Shown here: piece after piece, positions 1 to 7,340 of the stretch | Numbering within the stretch: position 1 is the first letter of the stretch | Layout of the letters: every line of letters begins with the position of its first letter | Assembly (NCBI GenBank): GCA_016873755.1 | Contig: VGWB01000018.1 | Coordinates: 1 to 32,292, forward strand | Direction of reading: 5' to 3' | Source of the DNA: Ignavibacteria bacterium | Lineage (GTDB): Bacteria > Bacteroidota > Ignavibacteria > UBA10030 | Length of the DNA stretch: 32,292 bases | The notes under the pieces: generated by a model | The model's database searches: none | What the model was told of the DNA's origin: nothing | What the model saw: only the letters and a program-made list of their open reading frames with translations | Translations under genes and position numbers: made by a program

Positions 1-2
1 TC

Positions 3-566
3 GACCAGTTGAAGCGATGGGTGCAAAGCGGAGGAGTCCTTATCGGAATCGAAGGAGGAGCATTGCTTCTCACCAAGAGCAAGTCTGGCATCACCGGTGC
101 GCGACTAAAGTCAGAGAAGAAGGAGGATGAAAAAACGAAGGAAGAGAAAGAACAAGAAAAAGCCAAAAAGGATGCTACCAAGCTGATGACCCTTTTTGAA
201 AAAGAGGAACACGACCGGCTTGAGAGAATACCCGGCACCATATTCAGGGTGCTCGTGGACACAACCCATCCCATCGGTTACGGGTATTCAAGCGAGATCT
301 TCGTGTTTAAATCGAACGGCGCCCCCTTCGACCTGTCTGAGTCAGGCCACAACGTCGCTCGTTTTCCGAAAGACACTGTCCAGATCAGCGGTTATGTCTC
401 ACGGGAGAAAGCACAGAAAGTAGCAGAGGCAGCGTACGTCATCGAATACAGGATCGGCCGCGGGAGAGCGGTGCTGTTTACCGAAAATGTGACGTTTCGT
501 CGATTCTGGACTGGCCTCGAGAAGCTCCTGCTCAACGCGATCTTGTTCCTGCCACAACCAGACTGA
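3..566 (+). CDS. M14 zinc carboxypeptidase-like protein, C-terminal part (5' truncated by window edge)
   Basis: The reading frame is open from the window edge through about 187 residues to a TGA at 564-566, so the true start lies outside. The visible part begins with a GGVLIGIEGGALLL segment, followed by a highly charged Lys/Glu linker at about residues 34-60. A beta-rich tail follows with PGTIFRVLVDTTHPIGYGY and, near the end, GRAVLFTENVTFRRFW then LLLNAILF. Large M14 metallopeptidases of Bacteroidota carry this type of C-terminal domain after the carboxypeptidase fold. The zinc-binding residues would be upstream and are not visible, so the family name rests on the C-terminal domain alone. 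A secreted or envelope peptidase is likely. No same-strand partner follows, because a palindromic element and a terminator lie immediately downstream. Confidence 0.6.
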   Translation, partial: DQLKRWVQSGGVLIGIEGGALLLTKSKSGITGARLKSEKKEDEKTKEEKEQEKAKKDATKLMTLFEKEEHDRLERIPGTIFRVLVDTTHPIGYGYSSEIFVFKSNGAPFDLSESGHNVARFPKDTVQISGYVSREKAQKVAEAAYVIEYRIGRGRAVLFTENVTFRRFWTGLEKLLLNAILFLPQPD

Positions 567-598
567 GGTAACGTTGAGGGTGAGTGGGTTCCACAGTG

Positions 599-666
599 GT
601 GTCCTAATATGTGCTGTCGGGCAGGTAACTCCCGACACGACAATGCATCTTATGAAATTAGGACAC
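599..666. repeat. Small palindromic (MITE-like) element with nested inverted repeats
   Basis: The outer perfect 10-bp inverted repeat is GTGTCCTAAT at 599-608 and ATTAGGACAC at 657-666. Inside it is a second perfect 7-bp pair, TGTCGGG at 615-621 and CCCGACA at 631-637. A 9-bp direct repeat GGTTCCACA occurs on both sides, at 587-595 and 671-679, three and four bases from the palindrome ends. It holds no coding capacity. It may be a tiny non-autonomous element, or simply a long hairpin acting on the 3' end of the preceding transcript. Confidence 0.5.
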
Positions 667-719
667 TAGCGGTTCCACAATTGCGTTGACTTAGAACGAT
701 TTTTTACGTATTCTTAATA

Positions 720-752
720 CCCAACTGAATTGCAGTTGGGCTTTGTTTTTTT
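720..752 (+). terminator. Intrinsic terminator
   Basis: A perfect 8-bp stem CCCAACTG (720-727) / CAGTTGGG (733-740) has a 5-nt loop AATTG and is followed by CTTTGTTTTTTT. It probably ends transcription from the peptidase gene upstream. The T-run overlaps the beginning of the decayed GIY-YIG frame. Confidence 0.8.
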
Positions 753-1063
753 ATGGCTCCAGCGTGTTGTCGTGCCAGTTGGGGCGTCGCCCCGACTTTG
801 TCGGGATAAGGCACCCCGCTTTGCGGGGCATTCCCAGGTTCGAATCCATCGTTGAGCTTGAGAGACGGGAAATTCTACATCGGACATACCAATCGGCTCG
901 ACGATCGGATCAAACGTCACAATGAGGGAAGGGTCCCAGCAACGCGGCATCGAAGGCCTCTCACGCTGGTGTATTCAGAAACGTATCCGACGAGGGCTGA
1001 GGCGGTTCGCCGCGAACGATACCTTAAATCCCTTAAGGGTAATCAGACGTTTCGTGATATTAT

Positions 1064-1073
<10 letters not shown>
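743..1073 (+). pseudogene. GIY-YIG nuclease (UPF0213-like), interrupted
   Basis: The part from 852 to the TAG at 1071-1073 encodes LRDGKFYIGHTNRLDDRI, HNEGRVPATRHRRPLTLVY and AVRRERYLKSLKG. These are the YIG half, catalytic Arg region and Glu helix of small GIY-YIG proteins. The first strand, usually YYVYVL, is missing from this frame. A candidate for it, FFYGSSVLS, is encoded at about 746-772 in another frame. Removing 79 bp between two TCGT copies (770-773 and 849-852) joins the two into one continuous frame. The gene therefore looks inactivated by a short frameshifting insertion. Its last 10 nt overlap the tRNA-Gln gene. A short functional protein starting at TTG 852 cannot be excluded, but it would lack the GIY strand. 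Confidence 0.6.
770..848. repeat. 79-bp palindrome-rich insert carrying a tRNA T-arm fragment
   Basis: This segment contains three short palindromes in a row: GGGGCG-T-CGCCCC (781-793), CCCGAC-TTT-GTCGGG (791-805) and CCCCGC-TTT-GCGGGG (814-828). A 19-bp tract at 829-847 follows directly and is identical to positions 1106-1124 of the downstream tRNA-Gln gene, covering its T-arm. The block is bracketed by TCGT at 770-773 and 849-852, and it separates two halves of a GIY-YIG gene. It may be a REP-like or tRNA-derived mini-element. Confidence 0.55.
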
Positions 1074-1135
<62 letters not shown>

Positions 1136-1186
1136 CGCACACTTCCAGATTGAGCTCATTTCCTTCCACTCATTCTCGAGGAAATC

Positions 1187-2131
1187 ATGAGTGACCTAAA
1201 AGTCTTTTCGGGAAGGGCAAACCGTCCACTGGCAGAGAAGATTGCGAAGGCTGCAGGGGTTACACTGGGCAAGCTCGATATCAAGAACTTCAGCGACGGG
1301 GAAATTTGGGTCAAGTATTCCGACAACATACGCGGAGATGACATTTTCGTCATTCAGTCGACGCAGCCCCCGGCTGATAATCTGATGGAATTGTTGATTC
1401 TGATCGACGCAGCAAGGCGAGCGTCGGCACGACGCGTGACGGCGGTAATTCCCTATTTCGGCTATGCGCGGCAGGACCGGAAAGATCAGCCTCGTGTGTC
1501 TGTGACGGCAAAGCTTGTTGCCAATCTGATCACCGAGGCTGGAGCAGACCGTGTCATAGCAATGGATCTCCACGCGGCTCAAATCCAGGGATTCTTTGAC
1601 ATTCCACTCGATCACCTGTATGCTTCGGCCGTCTTTGCGGACTATTTCCGAAGGAAAAGGATTCCCAACCTCGCCGTCGTATCACCAGACGCCGGCGGGA
1701 TAAAGATTGCACGGTCCTACGCCAAACGCCTGGATGCTGATCTGATCCTGATCGACAAGCGCCGGCCAAAGAGCAACGAAGTTGAAGTGATGAACATCAT
1801 CGGCAACGTGAAAGGAAAGAACGTACTGATAATTGACGATCTTATCGACACAGGGGGCACGTTCGTGAACGCCGTTGGCGCACTCAAGCAAAGCGGGGCA
1901 AAGGACGTCTACGGCGTCTGCACCCATCCAATTCTCTCCGGCAGAGCCTTGGAGCAAATCAACAGCTCTCCGGTGACAGCTCTGGTAGTCACGGATTCCA
2001 TTCCACTGAAAGGCGTATCACCGAAGATCGAGTTGCGCTCTGTTGCTAAGCTTTTCGCCGAGGCAATCATCCGGACGCATAACAACCAATCCATTAGTTC
2101 ACTGTTCGATGTTGACAAAGACAGGCTATAG
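1187..2131 (+). CDS. prs: Ribose-phosphate pyrophosphokinase (PRPP synthetase)
   Basis: The enzyme transfers pyrophosphate from ATP to ribose 5-phosphate, giving PRPP for purine, pyrimidine, His, Trp and NAD synthesis in the cytosol. The 314-residue product has the family length. Visible hallmarks are DIFVIQSTQPPADNLMELL near residue 51, the FGYARQDRK ATP-binding loop near 95, DLHAAQIQGFFDIP near 127 and the PRPP-binding loop IDDLIDTGGTF near 215. The ATG at 1187 follows CTCGAGGAAATC, giving a GAGGA ribosome-binding site at suitable distance. It opens a cluster with rplY, pth, rpsF, rpsR and rplI, an order common in Bacteroidota and Chlorobiota. The gap to rplY is only 21 bp, so the two are probably cotranscribed. 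Confidence 0.97.
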   Translation: MSDLKVFSGRANRPLAEKIAKAAGVTLGKLDIKNFSDGEIWVKYSDNIRGDDIFVIQSTQPPADNLMELLILIDAARRASARRVTAVIPYFGYARQDRKDQPRVSVTAKLVANLITEAGADRVIAMDLHAAQIQGFFDIPLDHLYASAVFADYFRRKRIPNLAVVSPDAGGIKIARSYAKRLDADLILIDKRRPKSNEVEVMNIIGNVKGKNVLIIDDLIDTGGTFVNAVGALKQSGAKDVYGVCTHPILSGRALEQINSSPVTALVVTDSIPLKGVSPKIELRSVAKLFAEAIIRTHNNQSISSLFDVDKDRL

Positions 2132-2152
2132 TTCACTTGAGGAGAAGATACG

Positions 2153-2854
2153 ATGTCTGAGATAACCATCACGGCCGAGGTTAGGAAAGAACTGGGCAAG
2201 AATGCCAAGAAGTTGTTGAGAGCAGGCAAGGTTCCCGGTATCTTCTACGGTCACGGTCAGCCAAACATCCCTATTGCACTGGGAGAACTTGCCCTTCGGC
2301 CACTCTACAAGGCTTCTGCGGCCCGCATCATCGACCTCAACCTGGATGATGGCTCGAGGCACATGTGCATCCTGCGGGATGTTCAATTCGATCCCGTCAC
2401 CGACCGCCCGATACATTTCGATCTCTTCGGTCTCAGCGAGAATGAAGAGCTCACGATCGAGGTCCCGGTCACCGTCGCTGGCACTGCCAAGGGAGTCAAG
2501 GATGGCGGAATTCTGCAACATATCATGCACCGCCTCCGGGTCTCCTGTTTGCCGAAGAACATCCCCGACCGAATCGAACTCAATGTGGAAAGCCTGGAGA
2601 TCAATCGGTCCATTCACGTTCGTGACCTGAGTATTCCGAATGTCAAGATCCTCGACAATGAAAACAGTACGGTTGTAGCCGTTGTGCCGCCAACCATCCT
2701 GAAGGAAGCAGAGGCTGCCCCAGAGGCTGTACCCACTGAGGCCGCGCCGGCAGAGCCCGAGGTTATCACCAAGGGTAAGAAGGTCGAAGAGGGTGTCGAG
2801 GAGACAGGGAAGGAAGGCGCGGGCACAAAACCAGCGCCGGCTGAAAAGAAATAG
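2153..2854 (+). CDS. rplY: Large ribosomal subunit protein bL25 (Ctc/TL5 family)
   Basis: bL25 binds 5S rRNA on the large subunit. At 233 residues this is the long Ctc/TL5 form. It has an N-terminal L25 barrel (about residues 1-95, with RKELGKNAKKLLRAGKVPG and ILRDVQFDPVTDRPIHFDLF), a second TL5-type domain (about 100-185), and an acidic Ala/Pro/Glu-rich tail from about 185. The tail is low complexity and typical of this group. The ATG at 2153 is preceded by GAGGAGA. It lies between prs and pth, a classic arrangement, with 24 bp to the pth start. Confidence 0.95.
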   Translation: MSEITITAEVRKELGKNAKKLLRAGKVPGIFYGHGQPNIPIALGELALRPLYKASAARIIDLNLDDGSRHMCILRDVQFDPVTDRPIHFDLFGLSENEELTIEVPVTVAGTAKGVKDGGILQHIMHRLRVSCLPKNIPDRIELNVESLEINRSIHVRDLSIPNVKILDNENSTVVAVVPPTILKEAEAAPEAVPTEAAPAEPEVITKGKKVEEGVEETGKEGAGTKPAPAEKK

Positions 2855-2878
2855 TGCGCCGAACGGTGTCATCTTCAC

Positions 2879-3460
2879 ATGCTCTTTGTCATTGGTCTTG
2901 GGAATCCCGAGCAGCGCTACCAGCGTTCGAGACACAACATCGGCTTCGACGTCGTCGATGCTCTGGCCAACGCTCTCAGGGTCAACTTCGAAGCAGGTCG
3001 CGGCGAATATCTGATCACTCAGGGCAGCCATCGAGGACAGTCGATTGGATTAGTCAAGCCTCTGACCTACATGAATGAAAGCGGCGTCGCGGTTCTTGAA
3101 GTTCGTGAACGGTTTGATGTTCCTCTCGAGCAGCTACTGGTGGTGTGCGACGATTTTCAGCTTCCCCTCGGGCGACTGCGGTTGCGAGCTTCAGGAAGCG
3201 ACGGGGGCCACAACGGGCTGTATTCGATCATCTATCATCTCCAATCAGAGGAGTTCCCGCGGTTGCGGTGCGGGATAGCGTCGGCTTTCACACCGACCGA
3301 TAAGACTCAGATGGCAGGCTACGTGCTGAGCCTGTTCACGGAGGAGGAGCAATCGCTTGCCCAGACGATGATCGGTCGCGCGAAGGATGCCTGCCTGGCC
3401 GTCGCGGTCGAAGGTCTTTCCAGCGCAATGAACGAGGTCAACCGGAAAGAAAACGCCTAA
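2879..3460 (+). CDS. pth: Peptidyl-tRNA hydrolase
   Basis: Pth cleaves the ester bond of peptidyl-tRNA released from stalled ribosomes and so recycles tRNA. The 193-residue protein has the usual length. Catalytic and substrate positions are all visible: Asn9 in GLGNP, His19 in RHNIGF, Asn66 in YMNESG, Asp91/Asp92 in CDDFQLPLG and Asn112 in GGHNGL. The start ATG at 2879 gives the canonical MLFVIGLGNP N-terminus. No strong ribosome-binding site is seen, so translation may be coupled to rplY just upstream. The C-terminus ends within 80 bp of rpsF, and the spacer is structured. Confidence 0.96.
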   Translation: MLFVIGLGNPEQRYQRSRHNIGFDVVDALANALRVNFEAGRGEYLITQGSHRGQSIGLVKPLTYMNESGVAVLEVRERFDVPLEQLLVVCDDFQLPLGRLRLRASGSDGGHNGLYSIIYHLQSEEFPRLRCGIASAFTPTDKTQMAGYVLSLFTEEEQSLAQTMIGRAKDACLAVAVEGLSSAMNEVNRKENA

Positions 3461-3479
3461 GAAACCATAAACCACCCTG

Positions 3480-3535
3480 CTCCAGCAGTGTATCAGACGT
3501 GCTGGGGCCGTTCCATCAAAAGCCCAAAGGGAATA
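3480..3535 (+). promoter_or_regulatory. Structured leader of rpsF operon, candidate S6:S18 binding site
   Basis: Between pth and rpsF a hairpin CTCCAGCA (3480-3487) / TGCTGGGG (3500-3507) is followed at once by CCG (3508-3510). A second possible stem TTCC (3511-3514) / GGAA (3531-3534) comes next. Ribosomal protein S6:S18 autoregulatory leaders in many bacteria present a CCG next to helices upstream of rpsF. The match here is by position and shape only. Confidence 0.3.
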
Positions 3536-3539
3536 GTCT

Positions 3540-3962
3540 ATGCAACGTGTCAACCGATTCTACGAATCGACGTTTATCGTCAACGCTTCGCTCGATGATC
3601 ACCAGATCGACGCGGCCATCGAGAAGGTCAAAGACGTCATTGTCAAGAACAGTGGTAAGATTCGCGAGCTGGCGAAGTGGGGACGAAAGCGATTCGCCTA
3701 CCCCATCAAAAAGAAGAACAATGGCTTTTACGTAGTCATCGAGTTCAGTGCACCCGGCGACGTCATCGGAAAGCTCGAGCGCCACTACTTCCTTGATGAG
3801 AACATCCTCCGGTATTTAACCATCGCCCTCGACAGACGGGCTTTGAAGGCCCGAACTGCGGGGTCGCTCCTTGCTGCTGTGCAGGTGAGCGCTGAAACGA
3901 AATCTGGTGAGCCTGCAAAACCTCCTCAAACCGAAACATCGAGAGAACAGGGCGGATCGTAA
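3540..3962 (+). CDS. rpsF: Small ribosomal subunit protein bS6
   Basis: bS6 forms a heterodimer with bS18 in the 30S platform. The first 100 residues carry the S6 ferredoxin-like fold: NRFYESTFIVNASL, the KWGRKRFAYPIKKKNNGFY strand region and IGKLERHYFLDENILRYL. An extension of about 40 residues, Ser/Glu/Pro rich, brings the total to 140 against about 95-100 in model species. Such tails are frequent in this phylum. The ATG at 3540 gives the N-terminus expected for the family. It is followed by rpsR and rplI. The ssb gene often found between rpsF and rpsR is absent here. Confidence 0.95.
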   Translation: MQRVNRFYESTFIVNASLDDHQIDAAIEKVKDVIVKNSGKIRELAKWGRKRFAYPIKKKNNGFYVVIEFSAPGDVIGKLERHYFLDENILRYLTIALDRRALKARTAGSLLAAVQVSAETKSGEPAKPPQTETSREQGGS

Positions 3963-4024
3963 CAGCAAACGCGACATGAAGAGCATTCACAACGGAATTT
4001 CTGAACTAGGAAGGAAAGCACACC

Positions 4025-4306
4025 ATGCGAGTATCATCAAGACCGACCACACGCGGGGGCGCAGGACAGCGCGGGTCAGCAGGCCAGGTACGGAAGAAGC
4101 GGTCTTGCCGCTTCTGCGAGAGCAAGGAGACCTACATCGACTACAAGAACGAGAAGAGACTGCAGCGGTTCGTTTCTGAACAAGGCAGGATCATTCCGAA
4201 ACGTATCACCGGAACGTGTGCGAAGCACCAGCGGCTGCTCGTTACGGCAATCATGCGGGCACGGCACCTCGCCTTGCTTCCCTACGTATCTGACGCGGTG
4301 AAATGA
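4025..4306 (+). CDS. rpsR: Small ribosomal subunit protein bS18 (zinc-type)
   Basis: bS18 pairs with bS6 on the 30S platform. The 93-residue product has a basic Gly/Arg-rich N-terminus, the conserved core [28 protein letters not shown] and the C-terminal helix RAR. Four potential zinc ligands are present as Cys28-x2-Cys31 and Cys65-x2-His68, so this is a zinc-binding (C+) form. The gene starts at an ATG at 4025 preceded by AGGAAAG. The stop is 42 bp from the rplI start. Confidence 0.95.
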   Translation: MRVSSRPTTRGGAGQRGSAGQVRKKRSCRFCESKETYIDYKNEKRLQRFVSEQGRIIPKRITGTCAKHQRLLVTAIMRARHLALLPYVSDAVK

Positions 4307-4347
4307 GCCAACACAGCCGGAATCTATTGACAGAAGGAGCCGCACCT

Positions 4348-4791
4348 ATGAAAGTGATTCTCCGAAAAGACTTTGAACAGCTTGGCCGTGTCGGCGACGT
4401 GATTGAAGTCAAGGACGGCTATGCGCGCAATTACCTGATTCCACGAAAGATCGCCTACCGGGCAACGAAAAGCAGTATGCTGCAGCTTGAGGAAGAGAAG
4501 AAGCAGCAGGCCCGGATGCTCGCGAAAGAGAAGCGGACTTCCGAGAAGCTCGCCATCGGCCTGGAAAAGGTCTCCATCACCATTCAAATGAAGGTCGGCG
4601 AGGAAGACAGGCTCTTCGGCTCGGTCACCTCCCAGATGATCGCTGAAGCCCTGAGTGAGAAAGGCTTCACGATCGACAAGCGACAGATCGAGCTTGAAGA
4701 ACCGATAAAGGCGCTCGGTATTTACAGCGTCGACGTGAGACTCCCCGGCGGCGTCGTGGGGAAAGTGAAGGTCTGGGTGGTAAGAGAGTAA
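4348..4791 (+). CDS. rplI: Large ribosomal subunit protein bL9
   Basis: bL9 is an elongated protein near the L1 stalk that contacts 23S rRNA. I chose the ATG at 4348 because it gives the canonical MKVILRKDFEQLGRVGDVIE start and has an AGAAGGAG ribosome-binding site at 4332-4339. An earlier ATG at 4303 overlaps the end of rpsR and adds 15 unrelated residues. The 147 residues comprise the N-terminal domain (VKDGYARNYLIPRKIA at about 22-38), the long charged connecting helix (EEEKKQQARMLAKEK, about 50-65) and the C-terminal domain ending VGKVKVWVV. It is the last gene of the prs-rplI cluster and runs into a strong terminator. Confidence 0.96.
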   Translation: MKVILRKDFEQLGRVGDVIEVKDGYARNYLIPRKIAYRATKSSMLQLEEEKKQQARMLAKEKRTSEKLAIGLEKVSITIQMKVGEEDRLFGSVTSQMIAEALSEKGFTIDKRQIELEEPIKALGIYSVDVRLPGGVVGKVKVWVVRE

Positions 4792-4823
4792 CCGCGCGTT
4801 GGCCGGTCGGTGAAGTGAAAAGG

Positions 4824-4859
4824 AAAAAGGCTGACCCTCGAGTCGTGGTCAGCCTTTTT
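4824..4859. terminator. Strong bidirectional intrinsic terminator
   Basis: A perfect 13-bp stem AAAAAGGCTGACC (4824-4836) / GGTCAGCCTTTTT (4847-4859) encloses a 10-nt loop. The A-tract and T-tract flank the GC core, so it can act on both strands. It ends the ribosomal cluster on the plus strand and could also stop the decayed minus-strand gene at 4917. Confidence 0.9.
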
Positions 4860-4916
4860 GTTTCCAGCCGTCCCTGACGAACCCTTTCAACGCCGGATCG
4901 AGACGTGGCGCTCACT

Positions 4917-5350
4917 CTAACGGAGACCCTGCAGAGGCTCCTGCAGAACATATGCATAGGGACCGAATGCACGCATGGGTTGTAGCTGCGCGCACACCGT
5001 CCCAATCTCATCTATACAATACCCGTCTTCGCCCCCAAACGGATTCCAGCCGATGCGGATGCCATTATCTGGCTCGCTGATGAAGCTCCACCCTGGCCGC
5101 ACCGTCGCGGTTCCACCAAACGTGATCCAGCATAAGCCCGACCTTTTTCGGCAGGCCCGGGATTGCTTCGGGCGCGATCAGGTAGGCGTCGAGAAGAAAG
5201 AAACAAATGCCTCGTTCCCATCCATTCGGATCTCATAATGGTCAACCGGATCAAGCTACCCTGTCGCGGGATTCAGGATCTGCTTCGCCGTTGCAGCCAC
5301 GATCGTGTTGTATTTTTCGTCCTCTCCCTGCTTGCAACGTTTTTTCGTTC
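4917..5350 (-). pseudogene. Decayed gene of unknown function
   Basis: Minus-strand translation from about 5350 to a TAG at 4917-4919 gives protein-like text split over frames. The first piece reads EDEKYNTIVAATAKQILNP, then a TAG, then LDPVDHYEIRMDGNEAFVSF. A second frame continues AYLIAPEAIPGLPKKVGLML. A third gives GWSFISEPDNGIRIGWNP and GGEDGYCIDEIGTVCAQLQ to the end. This needs one nonsense change and two frameshifts, so I read it as a degraded gene. I do not recognise the family. The upstream edge is uncertain because it merges into the kor promoter region. The rest of the 4860-5498 gap shows nothing else beyond that promoter. Confidence 0.5.
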
Positions 5351-5404
5351 CTTTTTGTTGTTAATCTATGCACGGTGGACAGGAGCGAGAGACAAGGTGA
5401 TTTG

Positions 5405-5436
5405 TTGACTTTTCGGCCAAATTTTGAGTAAATTGG
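5405..5436 (+). promoter_or_regulatory. Candidate promoter of korAB
   Basis: TTGACT (5405-5410) and TAAATTGG (5429-5436) are arranged like the TTG ... TAnnTTTG promoter used by Bacteroidota. They lie about 65 bp before the korA start. The TTGACT box would also fit an ordinary -35 with TAAATT as a -10 at 18-bp spacing. The surrounding region is more AT-rich than the flanks. Confidence 0.4.
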
Positions 5437-5498
5437 CAGGAATTTAGGCAGAATCTGGGGCAGTTGCTGCTTCCAATCAGAAGGGATCTTTATCAGTT

Positions 5499-7340
5499 AT
5501 GGCGGAAAAAAAGGTTCGGTCTTTGGATGAGGTAACCATACGATTTGCGGGAGACTCCGGCGACGGCATGCAGCTGACGGGGACCCAGTTTACGAACACG
5601 ACTGCGATACTGGGTAACGATTTAAGCACCCTTCCCGATTACCCGGCCGAGATCCGCGCCCCGGCAGGAACGCTGTTCGGCGTGAGCGGTTTCCAGATCC
5701 ATTTCGGTAGCACGAAGATCCACACGCCTGGCGATCAGTGCGACGTCCTCGTTGCCATGAACCCAGCGGCGTTGAAGGTGAACCTAGTCAGCCTTGTCGA
5801 CGGCGGGACGATTATCGCCAACACGGACGGGTTCACCGATAAGAACCTCAAGCTCGCAGGCTATGCCCAGAATCCCTTGAAGGACGGCTCGCTGGACAAG
5901 TACCAGGTACACGCGGTGGATATCAGCAAGCTGACGGCGTTGGCCTTGCAGGATCTGAACATCTCCAGCAAACTGATCGACCGTTCCAAGAATTTCTTCG
6001 CGCTGGGGATGATGTACTGGATCTACAACCGGCCGCTCGAACCAACAATCGAATGGATCAAGAGCAAATTCACGCAAAAACCCGAGATCCTGGAAGCCAA
6101 CTTGCGAGTTCTTAAAGCGGGCTGGAATTTCGGAGAGACCACCGAGATTTTTTCTGTCAGGTATGAGGTTGGACCGGCGAAACTTGCACCCGGCCGTTAC
6201 CGCAACATCACTGGAAACCAGGCTATCGCATGGGGCTTGATGGCCGCAGCGAAGAAGGCAAACCTTGACCTCTTCCTCGGCAGCTATCCGATCACACCGG
6301 CAAGCGAAATTCTTCATGAGCTTTCGCTGTACAAGAGCTTCAGCGTGAAGACGTTCCAGGCTGAAGATGAGATTGCCGGCATTAGCTCTGCCATTGGTGC
6401 ATCGTTTGGCGGAGCGCTGGCTGCGACAACCACCAGCGGCCCGGGCCTGGCACTCAAGACCGAGGCGATGGGCCTTGCCGTCATCCTCGAACTCCCACTG
6501 ATCATCTGCAATGTCCAGCGCGGTGGTCCGAGCACGGGCCTGCCAACCAAAACAGAGCAATCTGACCTGCTCCAAGCGTTGTACGGACGCAACGGTGAAG
6601 CCCCCGTTCCCGTGATTGCTGCGGCAACCCCTTCAGACTGCTTCGATGCAACATTCGAAGCCGCGCGCATCGCCGTGAAGTATATGACGCCGGTCATGAT
6701 GCTCTCCGATGGCTACCTCGGCAACGGTTCGGAGCCATGGCTCATCCCGGATTTCAATGCGCTGCCCGAGATTCCTGCCAAGTTCGTCACCAACCCGGAA
6801 GGGTTCTTGCCATACTCACGCGATGAGGAGACCTTGTCTCGTCCGTGGGCGATTCCGGGCACACCGGGACTTCAACATCGCATCGGTGGATTGGAAAAGG
6901 AACACCTCACGGGCAACGTGAGCTACGATCCCGAAAATCACGACAAGATGGTTCGGCTCAGGGCGGAAAAGATCGAGCGGATTGCCAATGACATCCCCCT
7001 GGCCCAGGTAGAGGGAGATACAGAAGGCGAGCTGCTCGTCATCAGCTGGGGCGGAACCTACGGGGCCATTAGAACCGCCGTCAACCGACAACGCCAGAAA
7101 GGAAGCTCGGTTTCCCACCTGCATCTGCGGTATCTGAATCCATTCCCCAGGAACCTGGGGGAGATACTCTACAGGTTCAGAAACATAATGGTGCCTGAAA
7201 TCAACCTGGGACAACTGATCAGAATCCTTCGATCGAAATATCTTGTTCCCGCGATCGGCTTCGACAGGGTTCGCGGACTTCCCTTCAAATCGGTCGAAAT
7301 AGAGAAAGAAATTGAAGACATTTTGAAAGGTAAGAAATGA
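5499..7340 (+). CDS. korA: 2-oxoacid:ferredoxin oxidoreductase, alpha subunit (fused gamma-alpha)
   Basis: KorAB interconverts 2-oxoglutarate plus CoA and succinyl-CoA plus CO2 with ferredoxin. It can act in the oxidative or the reductive TCA cycle. This 613-residue chain has an N-terminal gamma domain ([14 protein letters not shown] near residue 18, [17 protein letters not shown] near 50) fused to the alpha/pyrimidine domain (YPITPASEI near 262, [20 protein letters not shown] near 287, [17 protein letters not shown] near 310). The order matches KorA rather than four-subunit enzymes. The ATG at 5499 follows AGAAGGGATC. The stop overlaps the korB start by 4 nt (ATGA), so the two are translationally coupled. 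Substrate preference for 2-oxoglutarate over other oxoacids is inferred from architecture. Confidence 0.9.
   Translation: MAEKKVRSLDEVTIRFAGDSGDGMQLTGTQFTNTTAILGNDLSTLPDYPAEIRAPAGTLFGVSGFQIHFGSTKIHTPGDQCDVLVAMNPAALKVNLVSLVDGGTIIANTDGFTDKNLKLAGYAQNPLKDGSLDKYQVHAVDISKLTALALQDLNISSKLIDRSKNFFALGMMYWIYNRPLEPTIEWIKSKFTQKPEILEANLRVLKAGWNFGETTEIFSVRYEVGPAKLAPGRYRNITGNQAIAWGLMAAAKKANLDLFLGSYPITPASEILHELSLYKSFSVKTFQAEDEIAGISSAIGASFGGALAATTTSGPGLALKTEAMGLAVILELPLIICNVQRGGPSTGLPTKTEQSDLLQALYGRNGEAPVPVIAAATPSDCFDATFEAARIAVKYMTPVMMLSDGYLGNGSEPWLIPDFNALPEIPAKFVTNPEGFLPYSRDEETLSRPWAIPGTPGLQHRIGGLEKEHLTGNVSYDPENHDKMVRLRAEKIERIANDIPLAQVEGDTEGELLVISWGGTYGAIRTAVNRQRQKGSSVSHLHLRYLNPFPRNLGEILYRFRNIMVPEINLGQLIRILRSKYLVPAIGFDRVRGLPFKSVEIEKEIEDILKGKK

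Noticed and set aside
587-852. Complete insertion sequence around the small palindromes
   Set aside because: No transposase coding region is present; only short inverted and direct repeats are seen.
2126-3031. 301-codon open frame on the minus strand opposite rplY and the start of pth
   Set aside because: Composition is that of an antisense shadow; both plus-strand genes are clear and complete.
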